Below the pieces are notes generated by a model. The model saw nothing but the letters and a program-made list of their open reading frames with translations. It was not told where the DNA came from and searched no databases. Positions 7,059-15,000 of a stretch of DNA of 20,897 nt are shown in pieces. The DNA is from Candidatus Cibiobacter qucibialis. Lineage in GTDB: Bacteria; Bacillota; Clostridia; Oscillospirales; Ruminococcaceae. The DNA lies in NCBI GenBank assembly GCA_004000625.1, contig SAUS01000046.1:1-20897 (forward strand). The letters are read 5' to 3'. A program made the position numbers and the translations under genes. Numbering within the stretch: the first letter of the stretch is position 1; each line of letters opens with the position of its first letter.

Positions 7059-8432
7059 TTAGGCAAGTGCTTCGCAGATGCCATCGTACAGCGTCTGGGC
7101 AGCCTCGGCGGAATCATACTGATCGTAGCTGAAGCCTTCAAACACATCGCTGTACACGCCATTGGTCTCGTCCTTCAGGGAAGTGCTCTCGTAGCAGGGG
7201 TCGAACGGCTGGTCAACAAAAGCCATAACCTTGGTGTTGGCTTCCAGAATCAGCTCGTTGACAGCACCGGCCTCCTTGGCGTATTCCTGGCCGGCCTTGG
7301 AGCAAACCATGCCGCACTGGGTGCCCATGATGGAAGCGCCCTCTTTTTCGTTCAGGATGAAGTTGATCAGGGCAGCAGCCTCAACAGGATGCTCGCAGCT
7401 CTGGGTAACAGCCATACCCATGGAAACCTTGGCAAAACCGCCGTTGGCAGCCTCGCCCCACTTGATTTCGTCGCCAACAACGAACTCAGCGTCGTCGGGC
7501 AGGTTCTGGCTTGAACTCAGTGCGCTGGAGTCCCAGGTGAAGATGCCGGCGTACTTGCCGGTGATCCAGGCCTGACCATCGGTGATGTTCTTATCGCCGG
7601 CGGCGTTCATGGTCTTCAGGTCGGGCATCACGTGGTTATCTTCCAGGCTCTGGATCCATTCCAGACCTTCCTGCAGCTGCTCAACGGTGTAGTTCAGGGT
7701 GCTGTCGGTAACCCAGGGCTCGCCGTACTTGCTTTCCAGGTAGAAGGTCATCATGATCATGCGGTCCAGCGTGGTGGCAGCCAGCGGATAGTAGTCATCG
7801 CCCAGCTTTTCCTGGAAGGTCTTGGCGGCGTCCAGCAGCTCCTGCTCAGTAGTGGGGTAGTGGTCCAGGCCAGCCTTCTTGAAGGTTGCCATGTTCCAGT
7901 AGAAAATACGGCCGGCCATAGCAACGGGAACAGCCTGCAGGGAATCAGCCACAGTGCAGGCATCCAGAGCGTTAGAGGGGAACTGGGTCAGATCCAGCAC
8001 ATCGGAGTAATCGTTCAGGTTGACGAAGCTCTGACCCTTGCCGGAGTACTGGAACAGCCAGTTCCAGTTGACCTGCATCACGTCGGCAGCGTTGCCGGCA
8101 GCCAGGGCAGTGGACTGAGCTTCCTCCCAGCCGTTCCACGGGCCGTAAGTGCACTCAACGGTGATGTTGGGGTATTTTTCAGTGAATGCCTTGCAGGCAG
8201 CCTCGTATGCAGCCTGGCGGGCATCGCCGCCCCACCAGCTGATGGTCAGGGTGATGGGATCGGTGGTGTTGATGGTGTGAGCCTCGGTAGCAGCCTCGGT
8301 AGAGGTGGAAGCAGCTTCAGAAGAAGCGACCTCGGAAGAAGCTGCGGTGCTGTTGGCAGCGGAGCCGCCGCAGCCTGCCAGCAGGCCAGCAGCCATAACG
8401 CTGGCCATTGCAAGGGCGATTGCCTTTTTCAT
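7059..8432 (-). CDS. Sugar ABC transporter substrate-binding lipoprotein (CUT1)
   Basis: A 457-residue family 1 extracellular solute-binding protein. It begins with a lipoprotein signal (MKK, hydrophobic stretch 4-19, lipobox LAGC with Cys21) and a Ser/Ala/Glu-rich linker to about residue 55, so it is anchored outside the membrane. The mature start ITLTISWWGGDARQAAYEAACKAFTEKYPNITVE is typical of CUT1 oligosaccharide-binding proteins, and many Trp and Tyr residues suit carbohydrate stacking. The ATG at 8432 is chosen over an upstream ATG in frame because it starts the signal peptide and has AGGAGGA (complement at 8441-8447). It is first in an operon with two permeases and lies next to pectin-degradation genes, so the ligand is probably a galacturonide or rhamnogalacturonan oligosaccharide. 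That specificity is inference. Confidence 0.94.
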   Translation of the reverse strand: MKKAIALAMASVMAAGLLAGCGGSAANSTAASSEVASSEAASTSTEAATEAHTINTTDPITLTISWWGGDARQAAYEAACKAFTEKYPNITVECTYGPWNGWEEAQSTALAAGNAADVMQVNWNWLFQYSGKGQSFVNLNDYSDVLDLTQFPSNALDACTVADSLQAVPVAMAGRIFYWNMATFKKAGLDHYPTTEQELLDAAKTFQEKLGDDYYPLAATTLDRMIMMTFYLESKYGEPWVTDSTLNYTVEQLQEGLEWIQSLEDNHVMPDLKTMNAAGDKNITDGQAWITGKYAGIFTWDSSALSSSQNLPDDAEFVVGDEIKWGEAANGGFAKVSMGMAVTQSCEHPVEAAALINFILNEKEGASIMGTQCGMVCSKAGQEYAKEAGAVNELILEANTKVMAFVDQPFDPCYESTSLKDETNGVYSDVFEGFSYDQYDSAEAAQTLYDGICEALA

Positions 8433-8499
8433 TGTTTTAGTCCTCCTAAAAATGTTCATATAACGAGCGGCCTGACAACTGACCGCTTCATTCAACGCT

Positions 8500-8527
8500 A
8501 TTATAATAACAAATTGTGAACATCAAA
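8500..8527 (-). promoter_or_regulatory. Candidate promoter of the sugar transporter operon
   Basis: On the minus strand, TATAAT (complement at 8500-8505) is a perfect -10 box, preceded by TTTGAT (complement at 8522-8527) at a 16-base spacing as a weak -35. A weak -35 would fit an activator-dependent promoter. The leader to the ATG at 8432 would be about 60 nt. Confidence 0.5.
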
Positions 8528-9010
8528 AAAATATCCAAAATAGTGTGTAAATCATGAAAACAAACAAATATTGCTTTAATTGAATGGACAAAAAATCAAC
8601 CTATGTCAAAACATACGAACTAAGGCAAAACGATTTGTGCATGATGCTGAAATAGCTCAAACCCGTATCTAATAAAGATTGCGGAAAAATCTTGCATAAA
8701 TTGAGGCAATTTGTGCGTGTTTGTATATGTTGCAAAACGGTTACAACGAAATTATAGGGGAAAACGTGTAAAAATGCCGAATGAATCACAGAAAACAAAC
8801 GCACAAATTCGGCAACGCAAAAAATGTACGCAAACGCACTTCTTTTGCGCATTCGTGCAAAATTTGCAATGGGAAGAAATACAGTATGCTAAAAATATTC
8901 GCGATGGCAAAATGTGTGCGAAAAATGGAATGGAAATTGCTGCACATAAAACATATCTTGTATATGCGGCCTTTTGGTGCTCTGAAAATTGCGCCGCAAA
9001 GTGTTGGAAA
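8528..9010. other. AT-rich intergenic region with several hairpins, no convincing gene
   Basis: This stretch is markedly richer in A and T than its surroundings. Short reading frames cross it on both strands, but none has a proper ribosome-binding site or a recognisable product. On the plus strand a possible promoter (TTGCAA at 8730-8735, TTATAG at 8752-8757, 16-base spacing) precedes two hairpins: TGCCGAAT/ATTCGGCA (8775-8782 with 8807-8814) and CGCAAAA/TTTTGCG (from about 8816 to 8848). Variants of TTTGCG/CGCAAA recur through 8800-8940. It could hold a small RNA, upstream regulatory sites for the transporter operon, or a decayed gene. Confidence 0.4.
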
Positions 9011-9062
9011 CAAAAATGGCACAAAAGCGGTGCTGCAAGGCTGGGCAGCGGCTTTTGTGCCA
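9011..9062 (-). terminator. Rho-independent terminator, probably of the thymidine kinase transcript
   Basis: TGGCACAAAAGC (9017-9028) is the perfect complement of GCTTTTGTGCCA (9051-9062), with an inner GCTGC/GCAGC pairing. Read on the minus strand the hairpin is followed by TTTTTG (complement of 9011-9016) and further T residues. The only minus-strand gene that could use it is thymidine kinase at 9298-9912, which is separated from it by the repeat element at 9083-9256. Confidence 0.75.
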
Positions 9063-9082
9063 TACATGTTGTCATTTACTTA

Positions 9083-9256
9083 AGGCAATACCGCATAATT
9101 CTAAGTGCCGATACGGCGAGCAAGGTACGGCAGATGCTAAGCCAAAAGCGCAGATAATACTTTGTGTATTATCGAGCATTTTGGCAACGCAGATGCCGTG
9201 CCGCAGCTGCCGGAGCGGTGCTTAAGCCGCAAGGCGGGAATTGTGCGGTGTTGCCT
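9083..9256 (-). repeat. MITE-like palindromic repeat, copy 3 (complete, 174 bp, inverted)
   Basis: Complete copy in the opposite orientation to copies 1, 2 and 4, flanked by TA at 9081-9082 and 9257-9258. The ends AGGCAATACCGCATAATTC and GAATTGTGCGGTGTTGCCT (as read at the two ends of the plus strand) have inner bases that match the other copies. The apical stem is perfect here (GATAATAC/GTATTATC), while its five-base loop differs entirely from the loop of copies 2 and 4. No coding capacity. Confidence 0.9.
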
Positions 9257-9297
9257 TATATAAAAGGGCGGAACACAGATTGAAATAAAAGAATGGA

Positions 9298-9912
9298 TCA
9301 CTGGTGCGCGGGGTGGCGTTTCAGGAAAGCGCGGTATTCCCGGTACCAGCACTGGGGGCAAAGGCTCTGATACTCTACAGCATCCACTGTGTCAATCGCA
9401 ACCTGAGCGCCCTCAAACACGAACTCGCCGTTTACCTTGCGGCCGTTGCAGGTGGCTTTGCGGCCGCAGGCGCAGATGGTTTTCATCTCCTCGATGGTAT
9501 GGGCCAGCTCCAAAAGGCGGGTGGAACCGGGGAAACCGCGGTTCATAAAGTCTGCCCGCAGCCCATAGCAGATGACCGGAATGTTCAGGTCCACCGTGAC
9601 CAAAAACAGCTGCTCGGCCTGCGCCGGGGTAAAAAACTGGCTTTCGTCACACAGCACACAGGCAGGGGCGCTGCCATGGGCGGCAGTATCGGCCCGGACG
9701 ATATCCAGGATGTCCATGTCCGGGCTGACCAGCACATCCACCTTGTGGCTGACCCCCAGGCGGGAAACAATATGATCGCCGCCTTTGGTGTCCACGCTGG
9801 CTTTCAGAATCAGCACCCGCATGCCGCGTTCGTTATAATTGAAAGCAACCTGCAAAAGCGCCGTGGTTTTGCCGCTGTTCATTGCGCCGTAACGGTAATA
9901 TAGCTTTGCCAT
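9298..9912 (-). CDS. tdk: Thymidine kinase (type II, cytosolic)
   Basis: A 204-residue type II thymidine kinase, which phosphorylates thymidine to dTMP with ATP in the salvage pathway. The P-loop GAMNSGKTT is at 9-17, the CDESQFF motif at 88-94 carries the catalytic base Glu90, and GLRADFMNRGFPGS at 118-130 is the conserved region leading to the substrate lasso. Cys147, Cys149, Cys185 and Cys188 (CPQC) correspond to the structural zinc site. The frame is open further upstream, but MAKLYYRYGAMNSGK is the natural start and has an AAGGAG site (complement at 9919-9924). The gene lies 130 bases downstream of rex on the same strand. Its likely terminator lies beyond a repeat element. Confidence 0.96.
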   Translation of the reverse strand: MAKLYYRYGAMNSGKTTALLQVAFNYNERGMRVLILKASVDTKGGDHIVSRLGVSHKVDVLVSPDMDILDIVRADTAAHGSAPACVLCDESQFFTPAQAEQLFLVTVDLNIPVICYGLRADFMNRGFPGSTRLLELAHTIEEMKTICACGRKATCNGRKVNGEFVFEGAQVAIDTVDAVEYQSLCPQCWYREYRAFLKRHPAHQ

Positions 9913-9937
9913 GTTTGGCTCCTTATTAAAATAAAGT

Positions 9938-10012
9938 GAAAAACAGCATGAAAATCGGGGTGTACCACAGGATCCTGCACCCATGCCGGGGCAGGCGCTG
10001 GGGTACACCCCG
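9938..10012 (-). terminator. Stem-loop after rex, possible terminator
   Basis: CGGGGTGTACC (9956-9966) is the perfect complement of GGTACACCCCG (10002-10012), with an inner CCTGC/GCAGG stem. On the minus strand it is followed by ATTTTCATGCTGTTTTTC, an interrupted U-rich tail. It lies between the rex stop and the tdk start. It could end the rex transcript or only reduce readthrough into tdk. Confidence 0.55.
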
Positions 10013-10044
10013 CCGGAAACAGTCATGCGCTGTGTGTTCGGCTT

Positions 10045-10692
10045 TTATTCATCATGGTTGCGCAGCCGGTAGCCAAGGCTCATCAGGCTGTCGCCCAAAT
10101 GGACGTTTTCCACTGTGACCTGCGGATAAACGACCGAAAGATCATAGTGGCTGAAGTTCCAGAAGCCCTGAATACCCAGCCGAACCAGCTCGTCCGAAAG
10201 GTCCATGGCGCTCTGGCGCGGCACGCACAGCACGGCGACCACCGGCTTGTGCGCCGCACAGAAGCTTTCCAGCTCGGACAGTGGGCGGATGGTTACGCCG
10301 CTGATCTCCTTGCCCTCCAGGGCGGGGTTGATATCAAACGCGGCAATCAGCTTGTAGCCGTTGGTATCGCGGCTGATAAAGCTGGAGACCGCCGTGCCCA
10401 GGCGGCCAGCGCCGATCAGCACGGTAGGCAGCAGCTCGCCGTTACCAAACAGCAGTTTGCCAATCTCGGCAAGCAGCACATCCACCTTGTAGCCGATGCC
10501 CTGCTGGCCAAAACCGCCAAAACAGTTGAAATCCTGCCGCACCTGGCTGGCGGTGGTGCCCATCATGCGGGCCAGCTCGCTGGAAGAAATTTTATCACGC
10601 CCATCTGCCTGCAGGTTGCTCAAGTAGCGGTAATATTTGGGCAGCCGCTTGATCACGGGCAACGATGCTTTGTTTTGCATTGTTGATGACAT
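10045..10692 (-). CDS. rex: Redox-sensing transcriptional repressor Rex
   Basis: A 215-residue Rex protein, which senses the NADH/NAD+ ratio and represses fermentation and respiration genes when NADH is low. The N-terminal winged helix (about 10-80) includes SSSELARMMGTTASQVRQDFNCFGGFGQQGIGYKV, a strong family signature. The Rossmann domain follows with the dinucleotide-binding GAGRLG at 94-99. The ending (SLGYRLRNHDE) and length are normal. ATG 10692 is used with GGGAGA (complement near 10702-10707); an ATG four codons later is an alternative. It is divergent from tepA and has its own near-consensus promoter. I see no clear TTGTTAA-N4-TTAACAA Rex operator in front of it, so autoregulation is not evident. 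Confidence 0.97.
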   Translation of the reverse strand: MSSTMQNKASLPVIKRLPKYYRYLSNLQADGRDKISSSELARMMGTTASQVRQDFNCFGGFGQQGIGYKVDVLLAEIGKLLFGNGELLPTVLIGAGRLGTAVSSFISRDTNGYKLIAAFDINPALEGKEISGVTIRPLSELESFCAAHKPVVAVLCVPRQSAMDLSDELVRLGIQGFWNFSHYDLSVVYPQVTVENVHLGDSLMSLGYRLRNHDE

Positions 10693-10773
10693 AAAGACTA
10701 ATCTCCCGTTCTCCGGGCAGGGGTAAAGGGAACACCCTGCCTCTTGTGTGATTCCGATGTAAATTCTAGTAAA

Positions 10774-10802
10774 AGTATAATCAATCTTGTGCCGATTGTC
10801 AA
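10774..10802 (-). promoter_or_regulatory. Strong sigma-A promoter of rex
   Basis: On the minus strand the consensus TTGACA (complement at 10797-10802) and TATACT (complement at 10774-10779) are separated by exactly 17 bases. Transcription should start near 10767, about 75 bases before the rex ATG. Confidence 0.82.
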
Positions 10803-10950
10803 TTTTTTATCTAAGTTTTTCCGCGCTTTTTTTGCTCAGTCGCGCCTCTCTATGCATAAAAAAGCGTACCAGCGGGGCATACTGTCAGGGTATAGCCGGG
10901 TTTTGCACTGCCCGGCGCACCGATTTTGTCGGAAGGAAAGGACCCCCGCC

Positions 10951-11682
10951 ATGCCAAACCGTACCCCAAAACAACAGCCCGCCCCCCATGCTGCCAAGGA
11001 CGCCAAGGATGTGGAGCGCATGCGGCTGGAACATGACCTGATCACGGACAGCGGCATTGTGCCCGCCACCAAGGGCCGCCATGCCATTTATTGCCTGACG
11101 GTGATCGGCACCATTGAGGGCCACAGCCTGGCTCCTGATAACCAGAAAAGCACCAAGTATGAGCATGTGATCCCCCAGCTGGTGGATATTGAGGAGGACC
11201 CCGCCATTGAGGGGCTGTTGGTCATCCTGAATACCGTGGGCGGCGATGTGGAAGCCGGGCTCGCTTTGGCGGAGCTGATCTCCGGCGTCAGCAAGCCCAG
11301 CGCAACGCTGGTGCTGGGCGGCGGGCATTCCATCGGCATCCCGCTGGCGGTTTCGGCCCGCAAAAGCTTTATTGTGCCCACCGCCACCATGACGGTGCAT
11401 CCGGTGCGCCACTCCGGCATGGTGCTGGGGGTGCCCCAGACCCTGCGCTATTTTGAGCAGATGCAGGAGCGCATCGTCAGCTTTGTGGCGGGGCATTCCG
11501 GCATCAGTGCCAGGCGCTTTACCCAGCTGATGCACAATACCGGGGAGCTGGTGATGGATATGGGTACCGTGCTGGGCGGGGAACAGGCTGTGGAAGAGGG
11601 GCTGATCGACGCCATCGGCAACCTGGGCGATGCGCTGCGCTACCTGTATGCCGAAATCGACGCCGGGAAAACCGGATATTGA
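10951..11682 (+). CDS. tepA: ClpP-like serine protease, TepA (translocation-enhancing protein) type
   Basis: A 243-residue ClpP/crotonase-fold protease of the TepA (YmfB) type. The core ILNTVGGDVEAGLALAELI (92-110) is the ClpP-like oxyanion region. GGHSIGIP (124-131) gives the likely nucleophile Ser127, and TVHPVRHSG (148-156) the likely His150. ClpP itself has GxSAS at this position, so this is the TepA branch. The ATG at 10951 is selected because AAAGGA (about 10937-10942) is well placed and the open frame upstream crosses the divergent rex promoter. The first 30 residues are basic and hydrophilic. It lies directly before the SpoIIIE/FtsK gene, as tepA does in Bacillus subtilis, which supports the assignment. 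Role: probably a quality-control or export-linked protease; the substrate is unknown. Confidence 0.87.
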   Translation: MPNRTPKQQPAPHAAKDAKDVERMRLEHDLITDSGIVPATKGRHAIYCLTVIGTIEGHSLAPDNQKSTKYEHVIPQLVDIEEDPAIEGLLVILNTVGGDVEAGLALAELISGVSKPSATLVLGGGHSIGIPLAVSARKSFIVPTATMTVHPVRHSGMVLGVPQTLRYFEQMQERIVSFVAGHSGISARRFTQLMHNTGELVMDMGTVLGGEQAVEEGLIDAIGNLGDALRYLYAEIDAGKTGY

Positions 11683-11741
11683 GGGGGCGCTGCCCGCCAG
11701 TGGGCGGAAAGGCTTTGATGAAAATAGAAAGAGAAAGGGGT

Positions 11742-11770
11742 TTTACAAGCGGGCGTTTTCATGCTACAAT
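11742..11770 (+). promoter_or_regulatory. Predicted promoter of the SpoIIIE/FtsK gene
   Basis: TTTACA at 11742-11747 and TACAAT at 11765-11770 are spaced by exactly 17 bases. Start of transcription would be near 11777, giving an unusually long leader of about 265 nt before the ATG at 12043. Confidence 0.68.
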
Positions 11771-12042
11771 ATACCTTATGCTATAAGGGGCAGTATGCCC
11801 CTGCCCAAAACAGCACGGCACAGCCGCCGTGGCGGATGGCAGATAAAATCACTGCGCGGAAAGTCTCTTTATGCGGGGCCGCCGGATGCTGTTTAATGGC
11901 CGCTCGCTGCCAGATAAAAGGCGAACGAACTTTCGTTCAAAACGGGGGCAGGGCTCGCCGCGCCAAAGCAAATCAACAATGGCTGCCCGCTGAACAGGGC
12001 AGCCTGAATATACGCATATTATAGTAAAGAGGTAGGGAGAGC
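11771..12042 (+). other. Long structured leader before the SpoIIIE/FtsK gene, no gene seen
   Basis: With the promoter region this makes up the 360-base gene-free gap 11683-12042. It contains two perfect hairpins: AGGGGCA/TGCCCCT with a three-base loop (11786-11802) and GGCTGCCC/GGGCAGCC with an eight-base loop (11981-12004). The second is not followed by a T-run on the plus strand, so it is not a normal terminator. A LexA-like palindrome lies between them. Short frames cross the region but lack ribosome-binding sites. No riboswitch family is recognised. Confidence 0.45.
11926..11939. promoter_or_regulatory. Possible LexA/DinR (SOS) box
   Basis: CGAACTTTCGTTCA matches the Gram-positive LexA half-sites CGAAC-N4-GTTCG at nine of ten defined positions. 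It overlaps a palindrome GAACGA-ACTT-TCGTTC. It lies about 155 bases downstream of the predicted promoter, so it would have to act as a roadblock or serve a nearer promoter. The match is good but short, and could be chance. Confidence 0.3.
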
Positions 12043-15000
12043 ATGGCACGTTCAAGTTCCGCCAAAAACGGAAAAAACAGTAAAAACACATACCGCGCCT
12101 CCGGCAGCAAAAGCAGTAAAAGCAGCAGCTCCGGGGCCAGACACAACAGTTCGTCCTCCGGCAGCAAAAAGCGGATGTCCAGGCTGGAACAGCGCCGCGC
12201 CCAGCAGCAAAACCTGATCCGCAGCGTGGTGCTGGCCGGGTTTGGCATTCTGGCCATTGCGCTGGTGCTGGTGCCGGGGCAGAGCTTCTGGAATGTTCTA
12301 CGCAGCTGGCTGTTTGGCACCTTTGGCGTGGTTACATATTTTGTCGGCCCGTTTTTGCTGTATCTGGCCTATCTGCTGGCATCCGGTTACCATGTGGGCA
12401 CTTTCATTGGCAAGGTGCTGCTGTTGGCGGTGCTGCTGGCCGGTACGGCGGTCATCTTCTCGGACTTTAAGGTAGGGGATACCCCCTGGCAGACCGTCAA
12501 GATGCTGTTTGCCTGGGGGCAGCGCAAGTTCTGGACCGGCGGTGTGCTTGGTGTGCCCATCGGTGCATCGCTGCTGGCCGTCTGTGGCCGTCCCGGTGCC
12601 AATATCGTCATGATTATTGTCATCCTGATGGGGCTGATGGTGTTTTTTGCCGTTACCCCGGTGGATGTGGTGCAGTTCATCAGCTATTATATTCAGGAGT
12701 TCAAAGCCCGCCGCGCCGCCCGTGCGGAGGAAGAAACCGCTTATGATACCCAGCTGTTTGGCCATGAAGCGGAGGAAGAATCCCTTGAAAACCTGACCGG
12801 CAGCCTGCCGCCCGTGGCCGGTGAGTCTCCGGCCACGCCGCAGTCTGGCACCCGCCGCCCCTTTGATGTGGCCCCCTATCTGGAACAGGAGGAAGCCGCC
12901 CGCCGCAATGCGGCCCAGGCAAACCCTGCCGACCAGGCAGCCGCCGCGGCGCAGGTCGGACAGCCGGCGACCCAGCCCCAGCAGACGTATACGCAGCCCG
13001 GCACCGCAACATACCCCGATATGCAGCGTGCCCAGGCTGCGCCCCAAGGCGTGCAGCACACCCAAAGCTTTGCCCCGCCCGCCCAGCATTCGGACTTTGA
13101 TGTGGACCTGGGGCCGGATGCTTCCCAGCGCGCTTTGCAGAACGCCGTGCAGCATGACCCGCTGCAGAAAATTGAGATCGGCCCCGGCGGCACCTTTGGC
13201 CTTGACCCGCTGGAGCAGTTGAACCATCGCAAGTACCCCGCGCCCCAGCCGGAACCCCAGCCCCAGCCGCAGGAAGAAAGCTTTGAGCTGCACCTGGAAC
13301 CGGAAGCCCAGCAGGCTGAGGAAGCCCCGGTGGAGGAAGACAGCCTGAATGACCTGATCCAGCGCGCCGTGACCGGGCGGGATACCCCCGTGGCCGGTGC
13401 CGATGTGGGCCTGCCCGATGAGGAGGAAGCGGAAAGTTTTGAAACCCCGCTGACCCCGGAACCGGATGATAACGCACCTGCCGCCTCAGCGGAAGATTTT
13501 TCCACCCCGCTGGAGCCGGTAGAGGAATTGCCGGAACCGGATGACGTTGGCAGCAGCGAAAGCGCGGATAATTTTGAAACACCGCTGGTGCCGGAACCCA
13601 CCCAGCCAGCGCCTGCCCCTGTTACAGCCATCCCCACATTGGGCGGCAGCTTTGACCAGGGCGGTTTCGATGCAGCCAAGGCTGCCTGGAACGCCGGAAT
13701 TCCGGTATCGGATCTGCTCACCGGGCGGGTCAGCGTGCAGGCCCCGGCACCGCAGCCCACGGCCCAGCCTGCCGCCGCTGCGCCTAAAGTATACAGCGTA
13801 ACGGATGAACGCCGCCCCGGCAGCCCCAACCGGCTGCGGGTATCTTCCAGCATGGGCAATTCGGCTTCGGCTCCCATTTCCAGCCCGCCCAGCGTGGCCA
13901 AAGCAATGGCGAAAGCCCCTGCCGCCCCGGCAGCCACCGCACCCGCCGGTGCAGCCCGCGAAGCGGACGAGGATGCCAGCAGCGAAGCTACGGCAGCCTT
14001 TGCCGCCCAGGCCAAAGAGGAGTTCCCGCCGTATACTTACCCATCTTTGAACCTTTTCAATGCGGCCAAGCCGGAAGATGAACGCGGCGCGGCCGCCGAG
14101 ATGAAGAAAAACGCCGATATCCTGGTGAACACGCTGGACAGCTTTGGTGTTAAGACCCATATCCTGGATATCTGCCGCGGCCCTTCCGTGACCCGGTATG
14201 AGCTGCAGCCCCAGGCGGGCATCAAGGTCAGCCGTATCACCAGCCTGTCGGATGATATCGCCCTGAACCTTGCCACCGCCGGTGTGCGTATCGAAGCCCC
14301 CATTCCCGGCAAACCCGCCGTCGGTATCGAGGTGCCCAACAAGATCCGGTCTACCGTCAGCATCCGCGGGGTGTTTGAATCCCAGAACTACATCAACATG
14401 CGCAGCCCACTGACCATGGCGCTGGGCAAAGATATTGCCGGTACAGCCCAGGTGGCGGACCTGTGTAAAATGCCCCACCTGCTGATCGCCGGCTCCACCG
14501 GCAGCGGTAAATCCGTCTGCGTCAACTCGATCATCATCAGCTTTTTGTTCCGCTCCGGTCCGGAAGATGTCAAACTGATTCTGATCGACCCCAAGGTGGT
14601 GGAACTGGCTGAGTACAACGGCATTCCCCACCTGTTAATGCCCGTTGTGACCGAGCCGCGCAAGGCCGCCGGTGCCCTGGGGGCCAGTGTGGCCGAGATG
14701 GAGCGCCGCTATAAGCTGTTTGCCGAAAACAATGTGCGCGATATCAAGAGCTATAACAAGCTGGCCAAGCAGCACCCCGATGTGCTGGAACACCTGCCTT
14801 ATATCGCCATTATCATTGACGAGTTGGCCGACCTGATGATGGTTGCAGGCAAAGAGGTGGAAGATTATATCTGCCGCATTGCCCAGAAAGCCCGTGCGGC
14901 CGGTATCCACCTGATTGTGGCAACTCAGCGCCCCAGCGTGGACGTTATCACCGGCCTGATCAAAGCCAACATCCCCAGCCGTATTGCATTTGCAGTTTCC

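Noticed and set aside
8730..8746. A cre/LacI-operator-like palindrome (TTGCAAAACGGTTACAA)
   Set aside because: It resembles a CcpA site, but the half-sites are offset by one base and two of the fixed positions fail; it also lies about 300 bases from the transporter start. Too weak to annotate.
8711..9157. A 148-codon plus-strand frame and overlapping minus-strand frames in 8601-9083
   Set aside because: No proper ribosome-binding site, unusual amino-acid composition, no family resemblance, and the frame runs through the tdk terminator into the MITE.
10693..10950. Search for a Rex operator between rex and tepA
   Set aside because: No sequence close to TTGTTAA-N4-TTAACAA was found; the TTGTGTGA stretch near 10744 lacks the second half-site.
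11981..12004. GGCTGCCC/GGGCAGCC hairpin as a terminator before the translocase gene
   Set aside because: No T-run follows on the plus strand, so it is reported only as part of the structured leader.
12298..14631. Several 290-380-codon frames antisense to the translocase
   Set aside because: They are shadows of the Pro/Ala/Gln-rich linker and motor domain of the translocase, which is firmly identified on the plus strand.
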